Of a stretch of DNA of 64,000 bases, positions 54,493 to 63,999 are shown piece after piece (position 1 is the stretch's first letter; each line of letters starts with the position of its first letter). The notes beneath the pieces are model-generated. The model had not been told where the DNA came from. It did not search any database and saw only the letters and a program-made list of their open reading frames with translations. Location of the stretch: positions 868,001 through 932,000 of the forward strand of contig NZ_JAINZT010000002.1 of assembly GCF_020166515.1 (NCBI RefSeq), in the 5' to 3' direction. The DNA comes from Robertkochia flava. GTDB taxonomy: Bacteria > Bacteroidota > Bacteroidia > Flavobacteriales > Flavobacteriaceae. A program made the translations under genes and the position numbers.

Positions 54493-55179
54493 ATGAAGAA
54501 AACCATAGTGATAACAGGAACCAGCAGGGGTATAGGATTTGAAATGGTAAAGCTGTTTGCTGATATGGGGCACAGGGTGATTGCATTATCCAGGAACGAG
54601 GAGCCGGTAAAGGCTTTAGATCTTCCCGGTGTGAAGACGTTTTCCTTTGACCTGGAAAGTAGTTCCAGTTTTGAGATGTTAGGAAACTACCTCGAAACAC
54701 AACAGTTACAGGTGGATGCCCTGATTAATAATGCAGGGAGCCTGGTAAATAAACCTTTTGATGAGCTCACCCGCGAAGACTGGGACAGGGTGTATAAAGT
54801 AAATGTTTTCGGCGTGGCCGAGCTTACAAAAACCCTTCTTCCGTTTCTCAGGCATAACGGCGGACATGTAGTTACCATTAGTAGTATGGGGGGTGTACAG
54901 GGAAGTATGAAATTTCCTGGCCTTGCCGCTTACAGTTCTGCTAAAGGAGCTGTGATAACTCTTAGCGAGCTTCTCGCAGAAGAATATAAGGATAGAGGGA
55001 TCGCTTTTAACGTACTCGCCCTGGGCGCAGTACAAACCGAAATGCTGGAAGAAGCTTTTCCAGGATATCAAGCTCCTCTGAGTGCAGGGGAAATGGCGTC
55101 GTATATTGTTCAATTTTCGCTGACCGGACATAAGTTTTACAACGGAAAGTTGTTGCAGGTCAGCAATTCAACGCCCTGA
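54493..55179 (+). CDS. Short-chain dehydrogenase/reductase
   Basis: A classical SDR of 228 residues. The NAD(P) motif TGTSRGIG is near residue 8, NNAG near 77, the catalytic Ser in TISSMGG near 129, and Tyr-Lys in YSSAKG near 147. The ATG at 54493 opens the standard first beta-strand (KKTIVITG); the upstream frame to 54466 is not needed. Substrate cannot be told. The SprT-like gene follows after 15 nt. Confidence 0.92.
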   Translation: MKKTIVITGTSRGIGFEMVKLFADMGHRVIALSRNEEPVKALDLPGVKTFSFDLESSSSFEMLGNYLETQQLQVDALINNAGSLVNKPFDELTREDWDRVYKVNVFGVAELTKTLLPFLRHNGGHVVTISSMGGVQGSMKFPGLAAYSSAKGAVITLSELLAEEYKDRGIAFNVLALGAVQTEMLEEAFPGYQAPLSAGEMASYIVQFSLTGHKFYNGKLLQVSNSTP

Positions 55180-55194
55180 GATAATAGCTGAACT

Positions 55195-55794
55195 ATGACC
55201 GAGATCCTGGCTAAATATTTACCGGAACGTGCTGTTGTTCCCTGTCTTGAATTAATTAAGGTCAATGGGGTGCATCTGAAGGTGGTCAATGAACGCGTGA
55301 CACGGCATGGCGATTACCGGAGGCTTCCGGACGGAAGACACCAGATCACCGTAAATGCGAACCTGAATAAATACCGGTTTCTGATTACCCTGGTACATGA
55401 GATCGCTCACCTGGTGGCGTTTGAAAAGTACGGGAGAACCATAAAGCCTCATGGCCGGGAGTGGAAATTTGTTTTTCAGCAATTGATGCTCCCTTTTATC
55501 CGGCCTGAAGTATTCCCTTCATCCCTGCTTCCTGTTATTGCAGCTCATTTCAGGAATCCGAAGGCCAGCAGTGATACCGATGCGAGGCTTTCCGTGGCCT
55601 TAAAAGCCTTTGATCCGGAGAATGATAAAAATTATATCTTTGAGATTCCACACGGGAGTCTGTTCAGGATCTACAACGGCCGGGTTTTTAAAAAAGGAGA
55701 GAAACGGATCAAAAGATTTGAATGTATTGAGGTTTCCAGTGGCAGGGTCTATCTGTTTCAGCCCAATGCCGAGGTGGAGCTTCTTTCCGATTAG
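55195..55794 (+). CDS. SprT-like zinc metalloprotein
   Basis: A 199-residue protein with the HEIAH zinc motif near residue 67 followed by HGREWK, as in the SprT family, to which the DNA-protein crosslink protease SPRTN also belongs. The bacterial role is not established. The C-terminal part (about 150-199) has a small beta domain (FRIYNGRVFKKGEKR). It lies 15 nt before manC. Confidence 0.88.
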   Translation: MTEILAKYLPERAVVPCLELIKVNGVHLKVVNERVTRHGDYRRLPDGRHQITVNANLNKYRFLITLVHEIAHLVAFEKYGRTIKPHGREWKFVFQQLMLPFIRPEVFPSSLLPVIAAHFRNPKASSDTDARLSVALKAFDPENDKNYIFEIPHGSLFRIYNGRVFKKGEKRIKRFECIEVSSGRVYLFQPNAEVELLSD

Positions 55795-55809
55795 TCAACT
55801 TAAGAAAAT

Positions 55810-56865
55810 ATGAACGGGAATTATTACGCAGTAATTATGGCAGGTGGGGTGGGATCCCGTTTCTGGCCTGTGAGTACCGAAGAGTTTCCTAAACAGTTCC
55901 ACGATATGCTGGGTACAGGTAGCACGCTTTTGCAAACTACCTATGCCAGGTTTCGGGAAATGCTGCCGGCCGAAAATATTCTGGTGCTCACTAATGAGCG
56001 GTATCTTAGCCTGGTATTGGAACAATTGCCGGAGATTGAGGAAGAACAGGTGTTGACAGAGCCGGTAATGCGAAACACCGCGCCCTGTATTCTCTATGCG
56101 GCTATGAAGATCGCTGCCAGGAACCCGCATGGGGTAATGGCCGTGGCACCCAGTGATCACTGGATCGAACAAAAGGACTTGTTTCTTAATAATATCGGGG
56201 ACTGTTATGCTTTCTGCAGTGATCATCCTGTTTTAATGACACTTGGGATACAGCCTGATTTTCCCAATACAGGTTATGGATATATTCAATATGCACAGGA
56301 GTATTCTAAAGGCGATTTCTTCAAGGTGTCTCATTTTAGGGAAAAGCCCGACCGGGCTACTGCAACCCGGTATATTGAACAGGGAAATTACCTGTGGAAT
56401 GCGGGTATCTTTATTTGGAGTGTAAAGGAGATCCTTAAGGCTTTTCAAAGCCATCAGCCCGCCATGTATGAAGTTTTTCAGCAGGGAATAAATGTGTATG
56501 GCACCTCCGGGGAGCGCTTGTTTATAAACGAGAACTATGCAAAGGCAGAGAATATTTCCATCGATTATGCCGTGATGGAGCCAGCAGATAATATTTATGT
56601 ATTGCCTGCAGTATTTAAATGGAATGACTTGGGTACATGGGGGTCGCTTTATAAGGAATTGCCGCATCTGGCAGATGGGAATGCAGTAGTGAATGCTAAA
56701 GTGGTATTTGAAGAATCCGCGGGCAATATGGTGTACACCCCATCGGGGAAGAAAGTAGTGGTGCGCGGATTGCAGGATTATATCATCGTAGACCAGGGGG
56801 ATACCCTGTTGATTTACCCAAAAGACCGGGAGCAGGATGTAAAATCCTTACCCGGAAAATTTTAA
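55810..56865 (+). CDS. manC: Mannose-1-phosphate guanylyltransferase
   Basis: Makes GDP-mannose from mannose-1-phosphate and GTP for surface glycans. The 351-residue product has the nucleotidyltransferase signature MAGGVGSRFWPVSTEEFPKQF near residue 10, APSDHWI near 113, and FREKPDRATA and LWNAGIF typical of GMP/ManC. The C-terminal isomerase domain of bifunctional ManC is absent, so it is monofunctional. Confidence 0.95.
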   Translation: MNGNYYAVIMAGGVGSRFWPVSTEEFPKQFHDMLGTGSTLLQTTYARFREMLPAENILVLTNERYLSLVLEQLPEIEEEQVLTEPVMRNTAPCILYAAMKIAARNPHGVMAVAPSDHWIEQKDLFLNNIGDCYAFCSDHPVLMTLGIQPDFPNTGYGYIQYAQEYSKGDFFKVSHFREKPDRATATRYIEQGNYLWNAGIFIWSVKEILKAFQSHQPAMYEVFQQGINVYGTSGERLFINENYAKAENISIDYAVMEPADNIYVLPAVFKWNDLGTWGSLYKELPHLADGNAVVNAKVVFEESAGNMVYTPSGKKVVVRGLQDYIIVDQGDTLLIYPKDREQDVKSLPGKF

Positions 56866-56893
56866 TGCTTAACCAACTTAAAATCCATCAATA

Positions 56894-58411
56894 ATGGAAA
56901 AGAATCAAGGTGCTGAAGCTCAAAAAGACCCGGTTCAGGACTCAGGAGAACCTTCAATTCAGCAGGACCAGCAACAGGAACAGGCGAAGCAAAAGCAGGA
57001 AGCGGAAAAGGTAAAAAAAGATGTGGGTACCGCCTTGGATTCCCTGAAATCTTTTCTCAGTGAGCTTCTCAATATCCGTCATAATACCGATGAGGGGAAT
57101 ACCCGGGAAGGGATCATAAACGATATTCCCTTTAAGGGACATACGGCCTGGATCCTGATCTGTTCCATATTGATCGCCTCGGTCGGACTTAACGCAAATT
57201 CGACAGCAGTGGTTATCGGAGCGATGCTTATTTCTCCATTAATGGGTCCTATCCTGGGAATCGGGTTTTCTATCGCGATCAATGATATTGACCTGCTTCG
57301 CAGATCCATGAAAAACTTTGGGGTGATGGTGGTGCTGAGTATTCTTACTGCTTTTCTCTTTTTTGAATTCTTTCCCCTTCAGGATGAAAATTCGGAGCTT
57401 TTGGCAAGAACCGCACCAGACGTGAGGGATGTGCTTATTGCATTTTTTGGTGGTCTGGCATTGGTGGTAGCCCGGGCAAAAAAAGGGACTATAGCCAGTG
57501 TGATCTTTGGGGTGGCAATAGCCACAGCACTGATGCCTCCTTTGTGTACGGTTGGTTTCGGCCTGGCCATAGGTAATTTTCAATATGCCGGCGGAGCCAT
57601 GTACCTGTTTACGATCAACACCATTTTTATCGGCCTGGCTACCTTTTTGGTCATCAAGTACCTCAGGTTTCCCATGGTGCGATATGCAAATTCTAAGAAG
57701 CGTAAACGAATAGGGCAGATTGCCTCCCTGGTAGCTATCCTTGTTACCCTGCCTGCTATTTACACCTTTTACCAGGTGTGGCGTGAGTCTATCTTTAAAA
57801 GACAGGCACAGGAGTTTATCAATAAGAACGTAAAGGCCTATAAGTTCTCTGAAGGAGGATTTTTTCTGGACAAGTATACCAGTCTTGAATACAATGAAGG
57901 AGAGGAATCTGTGGTGGAGTTGGTTTTTATGGGCGATGAGTCTATCCCGGAAACGGTGGTGGAGACCTGGAAACAGCAGATGAAATCCTATAATTATCTC
58001 GATAATGCCACTTTGAAAATTCAGGGAGGAAGAAATGATGAGGCCGACCGCTACCAATATGTCAACGAATTGTACGAGGCTAAGAAGGAGGAGATCGCCA
58101 ATAAGGATGAGCGCATCAGTGTTCTCGAAACAGAGGTGGAAAGGTTGATGAAATACGCTTACAATGATGTGCCTTTCAATGAAATTTCGAGGGAGTTGCA
58201 AATCACCTATGACGGGGTATCCAGAATTGGATTTGCCAATCAGATCGTGACCGATTTCAGCAAAACCGACACCATCCCGGTATTCTATATCCAGTGGGAT
58301 AAAAAGAAGACTTCTAAATCAAAGAAATCGGATCTGAACAAGATTCACAAATGGCTTCAGGTGAGAACCGGGAACGAAAAGGTAGAGGCCAGGCAGGTGG
58401 AAGAGGAATAG
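56894..58411 (+). CDS. DUF389-family membrane protein
   Basis: A 505-residue product. The first 55 residues are Gln/Glu/Lys-rich and probably disordered. A DUF389 membrane core follows (about 80-305, six or so helices, including STAVVIGAMLISPLMGPILG), then a soluble C-terminal domain of about 190 residues with a coiled-coil stretch near 390-420. The family's function is not established. It converges with the Mla-type ATPase gene. Confidence 0.88.
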   Translation: MEKNQGAEAQKDPVQDSGEPSIQQDQQQEQAKQKQEAEKVKKDVGTALDSLKSFLSELLNIRHNTDEGNTREGIINDIPFKGHTAWILICSILIASVGLNANSTAVVIGAMLISPLMGPILGIGFSIAINDIDLLRRSMKNFGVMVVLSILTAFLFFEFFPLQDENSELLARTAPDVRDVLIAFFGGLALVVARAKKGTIASVIFGVAIATALMPPLCTVGFGLAIGNFQYAGGAMYLFTINTIFIGLATFLVIKYLRFPMVRYANSKKRKRIGQIASLVAILVTLPAIYTFYQVWRESIFKRQAQEFINKNVKAYKFSEGGFFLDKYTSLEYNEGEESVVELVFMGDESIPETVVETWKQQMKSYNYLDNATLKIQGGRNDEADRYQYVNELYEAKKEEIANKDERISVLETEVERLMKYAYNDVPFNEISRELQITYDGVSRIGFANQIVTDFSKTDTIPVFYIQWDKKKTSKSKKSDLNKIHKWLQVRTGNEKVEARQVEEE

Positions 58412-58419
58412 TATTAAGG

Positions 58420-59187
58420 TTAGTTGCGTTCTTCCAGGTACATCTGCCGAACCTTTTTAAAGAGTTCAGAAGAGTATACAAAATTGGTAACCGCTTCGTT
58501 ATCGGTTTTGAAGATCTCCTTGTTGCTGCCTTCCCAGGCCTTATGTCCGTCTTTAAGGAAGACGATCTTCTCTCCGATCTCCATAACAGAGTTCATATCG
58601 TGGGTGTTGATTACGGTCGTAATATCGTACTCCACTGTGATCTCATGGATGAGGTTGTCGATGATAATGGCTGTCTTAGGGTCCAGTCCGGAATTGGGCT
58701 CATCGCAGAACAGGTATTTTGGCTTGTTAACAATGGCCCGGGCTATGGCTACCCGCTTTTGCATTCCTCCGGAAATTTCGGCAGGTAATTTTTTATGAGC
58801 ATCGGTCAGGTTCACTCTTTTCAATACAATATCAACCCGTTCCTTCATTTCTTCATATTCCATCCTGGTAAACATCTTCAGCGGGAACATGACATTTTCT
58901 TCTACGGTCATAGAGTCAAAAAGGGCACTCCCCTGGAAAACCATACCCATCTCCTGACGGAGGTTTCGCTTTTTGTACTCATCCATTTCCGAATAGACCC
59001 GGTTGCTATAAAGGATCTCGCCTTTGTCGGGAACATGAAGGCCCAGTAGGGATTTCAGAAACACCGTTTTTCCTGATCCGCTCTGACCGATGATCAGGTT
59101 GGTCTTTCCGGCCTCAAAGGTGGTGGTAATTCCCTTAAGCACATGGTTTTCACCAAAGGATTTATGCAAATTTCGTACTTCTATCAT
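58420..59187 (-). CDS. Mla-type ABC transporter ATPase (MlaF-like)
   Basis: A 255-residue ABC ATPase. Walker A is GQSGSGKT near 34-41, the signature ISGGMQKR is near 139, and Walker B LFCDEP is near 162. The closest group is the MlaF/Ttg2A ATPase that works with an MlaE permease in lipid traffic between the membranes. The permease gene precedes it with a one-base overlap. No MlaD (MCE) gene is in the window. Confidence 0.92.
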   Translation of the reverse strand: MIEVRNLHKSFGENHVLKGITTTFEAGKTNLIIGQSGSGKTVFLKSLLGLHVPDKGEILYSNRVYSEMDEYKKRNLRQEMGMVFQGSALFDSMTVEENVMFPLKMFTRMEYEEMKERVDIVLKRVNLTDAHKKLPAEISGGMQKRVAIARAIVNKPKYLFCDEPNSGLDPKTAIIIDNLIHEITVEYDITTVINTHDMNSVMEIGEKIVFLKDGHKAWEGSNKEIFKTDNEAVTNFVYSSELFKKVRQMYLEERN

Positions 59188-59924
59188 CAGCCGAGTAACA
59201 TTTGAGTTAACAGGTAATTTACAATAATGATCACCACGCTGGTCCAGACAAAAGCGGTCGTTGATGCCTTACCTACTTCCAGGGCCCCGCCCTTCATATA
59301 AAATCCGTAGAAGGAGGGTATGGTGGCCAGAATAAAAGCAAAAGCCATGGTTTTAGTGAAGGCGTATACGACGTGAAAAGGCTGAAAGTCGATCTGTAGT
59401 CCTTTGATGAATTCGGCGCTGGTCGTGTATCCTCCCGTTACTGCGGCCATCCATCCGCCCAGAATACCCAGGTACATGGAAATGGCGATCACAAAGGGAT
59501 ACAGCAATAAGGCTATTATTTTCGGGAAGATCAGAAAGTTCACAGCGTTTACCCCCATCACCTCCAAAGCATCTATCTGTTCCGTTACCCTCATGGTTCC
59601 GATACTCGAAGTAATGTACGAGCCTACTTTTCCGGCCATAATAATGGAGATAAAGGTGGGGGCAAATTCCAGAATAACTGATTGCCTTGTGGTAAAACCT
59701 ACCAGGTATTTAGGAATAAAAGGACTCTCGATGTTCAGCGCGGTTTGTATAGCTACAACTCCGCCGATAAAAAAGGAAATAAAAATAATAATACCCAGAG
59801 AACCGTAGATGAGATCATCAATTTCCTTAAGAATGAGGTTTTTCATGATCGGCCATTTGGTAGGCCTGCTGAATACCTCACGAAGCATTAAAAAGTATTT
59901 TCCGAAGTTTTCCAGGTACTGCAT
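59187..59924 (-). CDS. MlaE-family ABC permease
   Basis: A 245-residue inner-membrane permease with about five hydrophobic segments and the MlaE landmarks: FFIGGVVAIQTALN near 50, LEFAPTFISIIMAGKVGSYI near 84 and TEQIDALEVMGVN near 113. It partners with the ATPase downstream to move phospholipids or related lipids. It is preceded on the minus strand by a TACTTTAG site (59952-59945), a weak -7 candidate. Confidence 0.93.
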   Translation of the reverse strand: MQYLENFGKYFLMLREVFSRPTKWPIMKNLILKEIDDLIYGSLGIIIFISFFIGGVVAIQTALNIESPFIPKYLVGFTTRQSVILEFAPTFISIIMAGKVGSYITSSIGTMRVTEQIDALEVMGVNAVNFLIFPKIIALLLYPFVIAISMYLGILGGWMAAVTGGYTTSAEFIKGLQIDFQPFHVVYAFTKTMAFAFILATIPSFYGFYMKGGALEVGKASTTAFVWTSVVIIIVNYLLTQMLLG

Positions 59925-60012
59925 TTGCGGTCTCTAATGAATGGCTAAAGTAAGAAAAATTAGCTTATTCCTGTTTTAACCGAATTTTAAAATCCGATTG
60001 TTATTTATATTG

Positions 60013-60020
60013 TAAGTTTG
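60013..60020 (+). promoter_or_regulatory. Probable -7 element of the pafA-like gene
   Basis: TAAGTTTG is an exact -7 match, 19 nt before the ATG. The nearest TTG (59998) is only 12 nt upstream, so the -33 element is unclear. Confidence 0.4.
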
Positions 60021-60039
60021 GTTTCCAATTTTAAAATTT

Positions 60040-61689
60040 ATGATGAAACAGGTTTTTTCTTTTGTATTTCTGCTGACTTTTATTTCTCCTGCCATGGCCC
60101 AGGAAGATTACCCTGGCGAGCGTCCGAAACTGGTGGTGGGTATTGTTGTTGACCAGATGCGGTATGAATACCTCACTCGTTACTGGGATCGCTATGGGGA
60201 AGGGGGCTTTAAGCGACTGGTAAAACAAGGGTTTAACTTTAAGAATCATCACTTTAATTATATTCCGACGGCCACCGGACCGGGACATACCTCGGTATAT
60301 ACCGGCAGTACCCCTTCTGAGCACGGCATCATCGGAAATGAGTGGTTTGATGTTTTTACCGATACAGAGGTGTATTGTGTTGCAGATCCCGCAGTAGCGT
60401 CGGTAGGAACGGAGAGTGATGCCGGAAAAATGTCGCCGCATCGTCTTCGTCGCTCTACCATGACCGACGAACTCAGGATCTTCAATAATTTTAAAGGGAT
60501 AACGGTCGCTGTGGCCCTGAAAGACCGTGGGGCCGTATTGCCTGCCGGATATACAGGAACGGCCTACTGGTTTCATGGAAAGGATGAAGGCAGATGGGTG
60601 AGCAGTACGTATTACATGAACGAACTTCCTCGCTGGGTAGAGAAATTCAATAAGAGCAAAACCGCTTCCTCATACAGGCAAAAATGGAAACTCTTGTACG
60701 ATAAGGATACTTATGTGAACAGTAATCCGGATGATACCCCATACGAGCAAAAGTTTAAAGGGGAAAAAGCTCCGGTATTTCCGCACGATCTTCCGGGGTT
60801 GTGGGAAGAAAATGGTGGGTTTGACATGATAAAATCTACTCCTTTCGGAAATAACATCACTACAGACTTCGCCCTGGCTGCCCTGGAAGGGGAAGGCCTT
60901 GGTGAGGATGATGTGACCGACTTTTTGGCGATCAGTTATTCCAGTACCGATTATGTGGGCCATCGGTATGGCGTAAAGGCTATGGAAACCGAAGATACCT
61001 ATCTGCGTCTGGATCGTGACCTGGAGCGTTTACTGAAGTCCCTGGACGAGAAAGTAGGTAAGGGGGAATACCTGGTTTTTCTTACTGCAGATCACGGGGC
61101 ATCGTATAATCCGCGATACCTGGAGGATCACAAAATGTCCGGAGGGTTTTACAAAACCTCTGAGATGATCAATGGCCTGAATGATTTCGCTCAACGACGC
61201 TTCGGAAATGCTGGTATCCTAAGGTATTCAGGTTACGGGCAGGTATACCTTAATCACAGTGTTCTGGATTCGATGGAGCTGGATAAGGAAAAAGTTCGTC
61301 GTATCCTGGCCGACCATTTACTGACCTATGACCAGGTAGAAAAGGTGTTTACTGTGGATATGTTGCGTTCAGGCGATCTTAAAACCGGAATAGCCGAGTT
61401 GGTTCAGAATGGATACAATGCGAAGCTTTCGGGTGATATCTTTGTCGTATTTAGTCCGGGGTTGCTTTCTACCGGTTATGTTAAAGGTGGCACCTCTCAT
61501 GGTACGGCCTATGTGTACGATACGCATGTGCCGTTTCTGCTTTATGGGAAAGGGATTCGCCAGGGGTATACTTCAGATAAAACCGTAATTCCTGATATCG
61601 CGCCAACCATTTCTTCCCTGCTGGGAATTCCTTTTCCTAATGGGGTAAAGGGAGCGGTGCGCAGCGAAGCATATAAGATAAATGAATAA
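60040..61689 (+). CDS. pafA: PafA-type alkaline phosphatase
   Basis: Exported phosphate-irrepressible phosphomonoesterase that releases phosphate from organic phosphates. The 549-residue product has a signal peptide (1-20, ending AMA). The metal Asp is in VVDQMR near 38, the nucleophile Thr79 is in TATGPGH, Asn100 in GIIGN and Lys161/Arg163 in LKDRG match the known PafA active site almost position for position, and late metal sites TADHG and SHGT are present. PafA is common in marine Bacteroidota. Confidence 0.93.
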   Translation: MMKQVFSFVFLLTFISPAMAQEDYPGERPKLVVGIVVDQMRYEYLTRYWDRYGEGGFKRLVKQGFNFKNHHFNYIPTATGPGHTSVYTGSTPSEHGIIGNEWFDVFTDTEVYCVADPAVASVGTESDAGKMSPHRLRRSTMTDELRIFNNFKGITVAVALKDRGAVLPAGYTGTAYWFHGKDEGRWVSSTYYMNELPRWVEKFNKSKTASSYRQKWKLLYDKDTYVNSNPDDTPYEQKFKGEKAPVFPHDLPGLWEENGGFDMIKSTPFGNNITTDFALAALEGEGLGEDDVTDFLAISYSSTDYVGHRYGVKAMETEDTYLRLDRDLERLLKSLDEKVGKGEYLVFLTADHGASYNPRYLEDHKMSGGFYKTSEMINGLNDFAQRRFGNAGILRYSGYGQVYLNHSVLDSMELDKEKVRRILADHLLTYDQVEKVFTVDMLRSGDLKTGIAELVQNGYNAKLSGDIFVVFSPGLLSTGYVKGGTSHGTAYVYDTHVPFLLYGKGIRQGYTSDKTVIPDIAPTISSLLGIPFPNGVKGAVRSEAYKINE

Positions 61690-61693
61690 ATGC

Positions 61694-62560
61694 TTAGAAA
61701 GGCAATTTTGATCGGATGCCTTTCCAGCGATACGTTCTGATAAAACGGCCTTCTTCCTGATTTACTATAGGAGGGAGGCTTTTTTTTCGGGCGCCTGCGA
61801 AGCCTTGCAGGTTGTGGATAAAGGTTTGATACTTACCTTGTTTTACGGCCATTTTCAGGGAAGCGATTGCCGCAAGTATCCAGCCATAACGCATCAGGTA
61901 CATGGCTTCTCCCTGCAGTCGCTTAGCCCTTGGGTTGTAGGATTTGCCCGTAGGTCGGAGGTGCTTTACTTTTAATTCCGGAATAGTGATCACGCTGAAC
62001 CCGTAATACCGGGCCAGGAGCTCATCAACGGTATCCCATCCCATAGCGGTGCGTAATCCGCCGATCTTAGTAAAACACGCCCTGGAGTAACTTTTAAATG
62101 CGCCTCGTACATGGTCTGTATTCATAGGGTGGTTAAGTCTCCACGCTCCATGCGTGTCCTGTTCCCAGGCAAAACCTCCTGCGATTCCGGCCTCAGGATG
62201 TTCCTGAAATACCCGAAGGATCGTTTGAAAATAATCCGGAGGCAGTATGAGGTCGGCGTCCAGCTTCACGATCACATCATATGCTTTACTGAGCAAGGGC
62301 AGTCCTTCGTTAAAGGTTCCAACCACCTTGCTGCCGGGAAGGTGTTGATTGGCTGAAGTTCTCCGGACAGGTTTTATTATCGGATGCTTTTCTGAAAACT
62401 CACAGATAATAGCCGGGGTATTATCACTGGAATTGTCGTCTACCACAATGACCTCCTGGGGTAGTACGGTTTGTTCCAGAAGGGAATTAAGGGTTAGCCT
62501 GAGATACTGCTCCTCATTATGAGCCGGAATGATTACGCTGTACTTAAGGTTATTGTCCAT
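61694..62560 (-). CDS. Family 2 glycosyltransferase
   Basis: A 288-residue GT-A enzyme. VIIPAHNEEQYL near residue 9 and VVDDNSSDNTPAI near 39 bind the sugar nucleotide, VKLDADLILPPDYF near 93 holds the metal DxD (DAD), and WDTVDELLARY near 175 resembles the catalytic-base region. The acceptor is unknown. The gene overlaps the preceding methyltransferase-like gene by 11 nt and converges with pafA. Confidence 0.92.
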   Translation of the reverse strand: MDNNLKYSVIIPAHNEEQYLRLTLNSLLEQTVLPQEVIVVDDNSSDNTPAIICEFSEKHPIIKPVRRTSANQHLPGSKVVGTFNEGLPLLSKAYDVIVKLDADLILPPDYFQTILRVFQEHPEAGIAGGFAWEQDTHGAWRLNHPMNTDHVRGAFKSYSRACFTKIGGLRTAMGWDTVDELLARYYGFSVITIPELKVKHLRPTGKSYNPRAKRLQGEAMYLMRYGWILAAIASLKMAVKQGKYQTFIHNLQGFAGARKKSLPPIVNQEEGRFIRTYRWKGIRSKLPF

Positions 62561-63083
62561 GGTTCACTCTTTCGGCATAGACCATATAATAACGCGGGGT
62601 AAACAGTCGCAATAAGGGGCGAAATCCAATCTTTTTTACGGGATGGGTCCAGCGCTTTCTTTTCTTGATTTCCCATCCTGTTTTTTCGAGAAGCCAGTCA
62701 AATTGCCATTCCTCAAATTCATGGTAATGCCGGTCCCAGGGGTCTGTTTTACTACGGTATGCATTGGAAAACCATAGCCGGAGCGGAATCGAGGCGACGA
62801 TTTTATCGGCTTTGATCGATTTCAGGACCTCGTAGGGAGAGAGTAAATGCTCAAAGATCTCCAGGGCTGTTACCAGTTCGGCATCAGATCTTGAAAGGCT
62901 GTTCCGGTCTTCGTCCAGGTCTTCTCCTCCGGTGTTCTCTACCAGGAACCCTTCTTTTTTCATGATCTCTCCAAATGGATTTTTTATTCCAAGATCAAGG
63001 ATCCGGGTGCCTTCAGGGGCAACACTTTTCAGGAAATCCAGGGTGATCCGGTATCTTTTCTCCGGATAGGTGTGCTCGTACAT
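62550..63083 (-). CDS. SAM-dependent methyltransferase-like protein
   Basis: A 177-residue product with motif I-like RILDLGIKNPFG near 26, an acidic residue after the second strand (GGEDLDEDRN) and ALEIFEHLLSP near 73, which resembles the EHL motif of type 11 methyltransferases. It is shorter than most and the C-terminal part is basic. It overlaps the glycosyltransferase by 11 nt, so both may act in one glycan or lipid pathway. Activity is inferred only. Confidence 0.75.
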   Translation of the reverse strand: MYEHTYPEKRYRITLDFLKSVAPEGTRILDLGIKNPFGEIMKKEGFLVENTGGEDLDEDRNSLSRSDAELVTALEIFEHLLSPYEVLKSIKADKIVASIPLRLWFSNAYRSKTDPWDRHYHEFEEWQFDWLLEKTGWEIKKRKRWTHPVKKIGFRPLLRLFTPRYYMVYAERVNHGQ

Positions 63084-63153
63084 GTGCTGTGATTAGGCTT
63101 CAAATATATAAACAATTGTGCCTATAATGCCAGAGATAGCAGGATCAAATCTA

Positions 63154-63999
63154 CTATAGTTGGTATACCAGGGCATTGATGTTCATTCCTGCGCCTACGC
63201 TGGCAAACATGATGTGATCGCCTTTTTGGATCTCATGCCCTAAGAGTTCCCCTCTTTTTACCATATCAAAAAGGGTGGGTATGGTGGCTACCGAACTGTT
63301 TCCCAGTTTAGCGATGTTCATAGGCATCACATCCTTGGGTGCTTCCTGACCATAAAGCTGATAGAATCGCTGTACGATGGCCTCGTCCATTTTTTCGTTA
63401 GCCTGATGGATAAATATCTTCTTAAGTTTTTTAATATCGAGCCCGGTTTTGTCAAAACAAGACTTCATGGCTTGCGGAACATGGGTGATCGCAAATTCAT
63501 AGATCTTTCTTCCGTGCATCTTGATATAGCGGGTTTCCTCATCAATACCTTGTTTATAAGACTTTCCGAAGAAAAGATAGTAGGCTTCTTCTTCTGTGTA
63601 TGAAGCAGATTCATGGGCAAGCACCCCGCTGGTGCCCTCTGAGGCTTCCACCACAGTAGCTCCGGCACCGTCAGAATAGATCATGGAGTCCCGGTCGTGT
63701 TTGTCAGTTACCCTGGAAAGAGTTTCTGCGCCGATCACCAGGCAACGCTTAGCCAGCCCGGCCTTTATAAAAGCCTGTGCCTGGATAAGGCCTTCCAGCC
63801 ATCCGGGACATCCGAAAAGCAGGTCGTAGGCCACACATTTCGGGTTTTTTATCTCGAGTTTATGCTTTACCCTCGCAGCAAGGCTGGGCAAGGTATCGCC
63901 CTGGGTAGTGCCATGGGCAACATCTCCAAAATTATGGGCAACGATAATGTAGTCAAGGGTTTCCTTGTCTATTCTGGCGTTGTCTATGGCGCGCTCGGC
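63154..63999 (-). CDS. KAS III-like 3-oxoacyl-ACP synthase (5' truncated by window edge)
   Basis: A condensing enzyme of the thiolase superfamily. The frame runs open to the window edge, giving 281 visible residues with perhaps 70 missing; an apparent TTG start at 63891 is internal. The Cys-His-Asn triad is visible: Cys in LLFGCPGW, His in FIHQANEKM and Asn in LGNSSVATIP. It could be FabH of fatty acid synthesis or a specialised synthase. The neighbouring methyltransferase and glycosyltransferase make a lipid or pigment role possible. Confidence 0.88.
   Translation of the reverse strand, partial: AERAIDNARIDKETLDYIIVAHNFGDVAHGTTQGDTLPSLAARVKHKLEIKNPKCVAYDLLFGCPGWLEGLIQAQAFIKAGLAKRCLVIGAETLSRVTDKHDRDSMIYSDGAGATVVEASEGTSGVLAHESASYTEEEAYYLFFGKSYKQGIDEETRYIKMHGRKIYEFAITHVPQAMKSCFDKTGLDIKKLKKIFIHQANEKMDEAIVQRFYQLYGQEAPKDVMPMNIAKLGNSSVATIPTLFDMVKRGELLGHEIQKGDHIMFASVGAGMNINALVYQL

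Noticed and set aside
57239-58201. Long minus-strand open frame of 320 codons
   Set aside because: It lies antisense to the DUF389 gene, has no recognisable motif and unusual His/Cys/Gln content; the plus-strand gene is clearly the real one.
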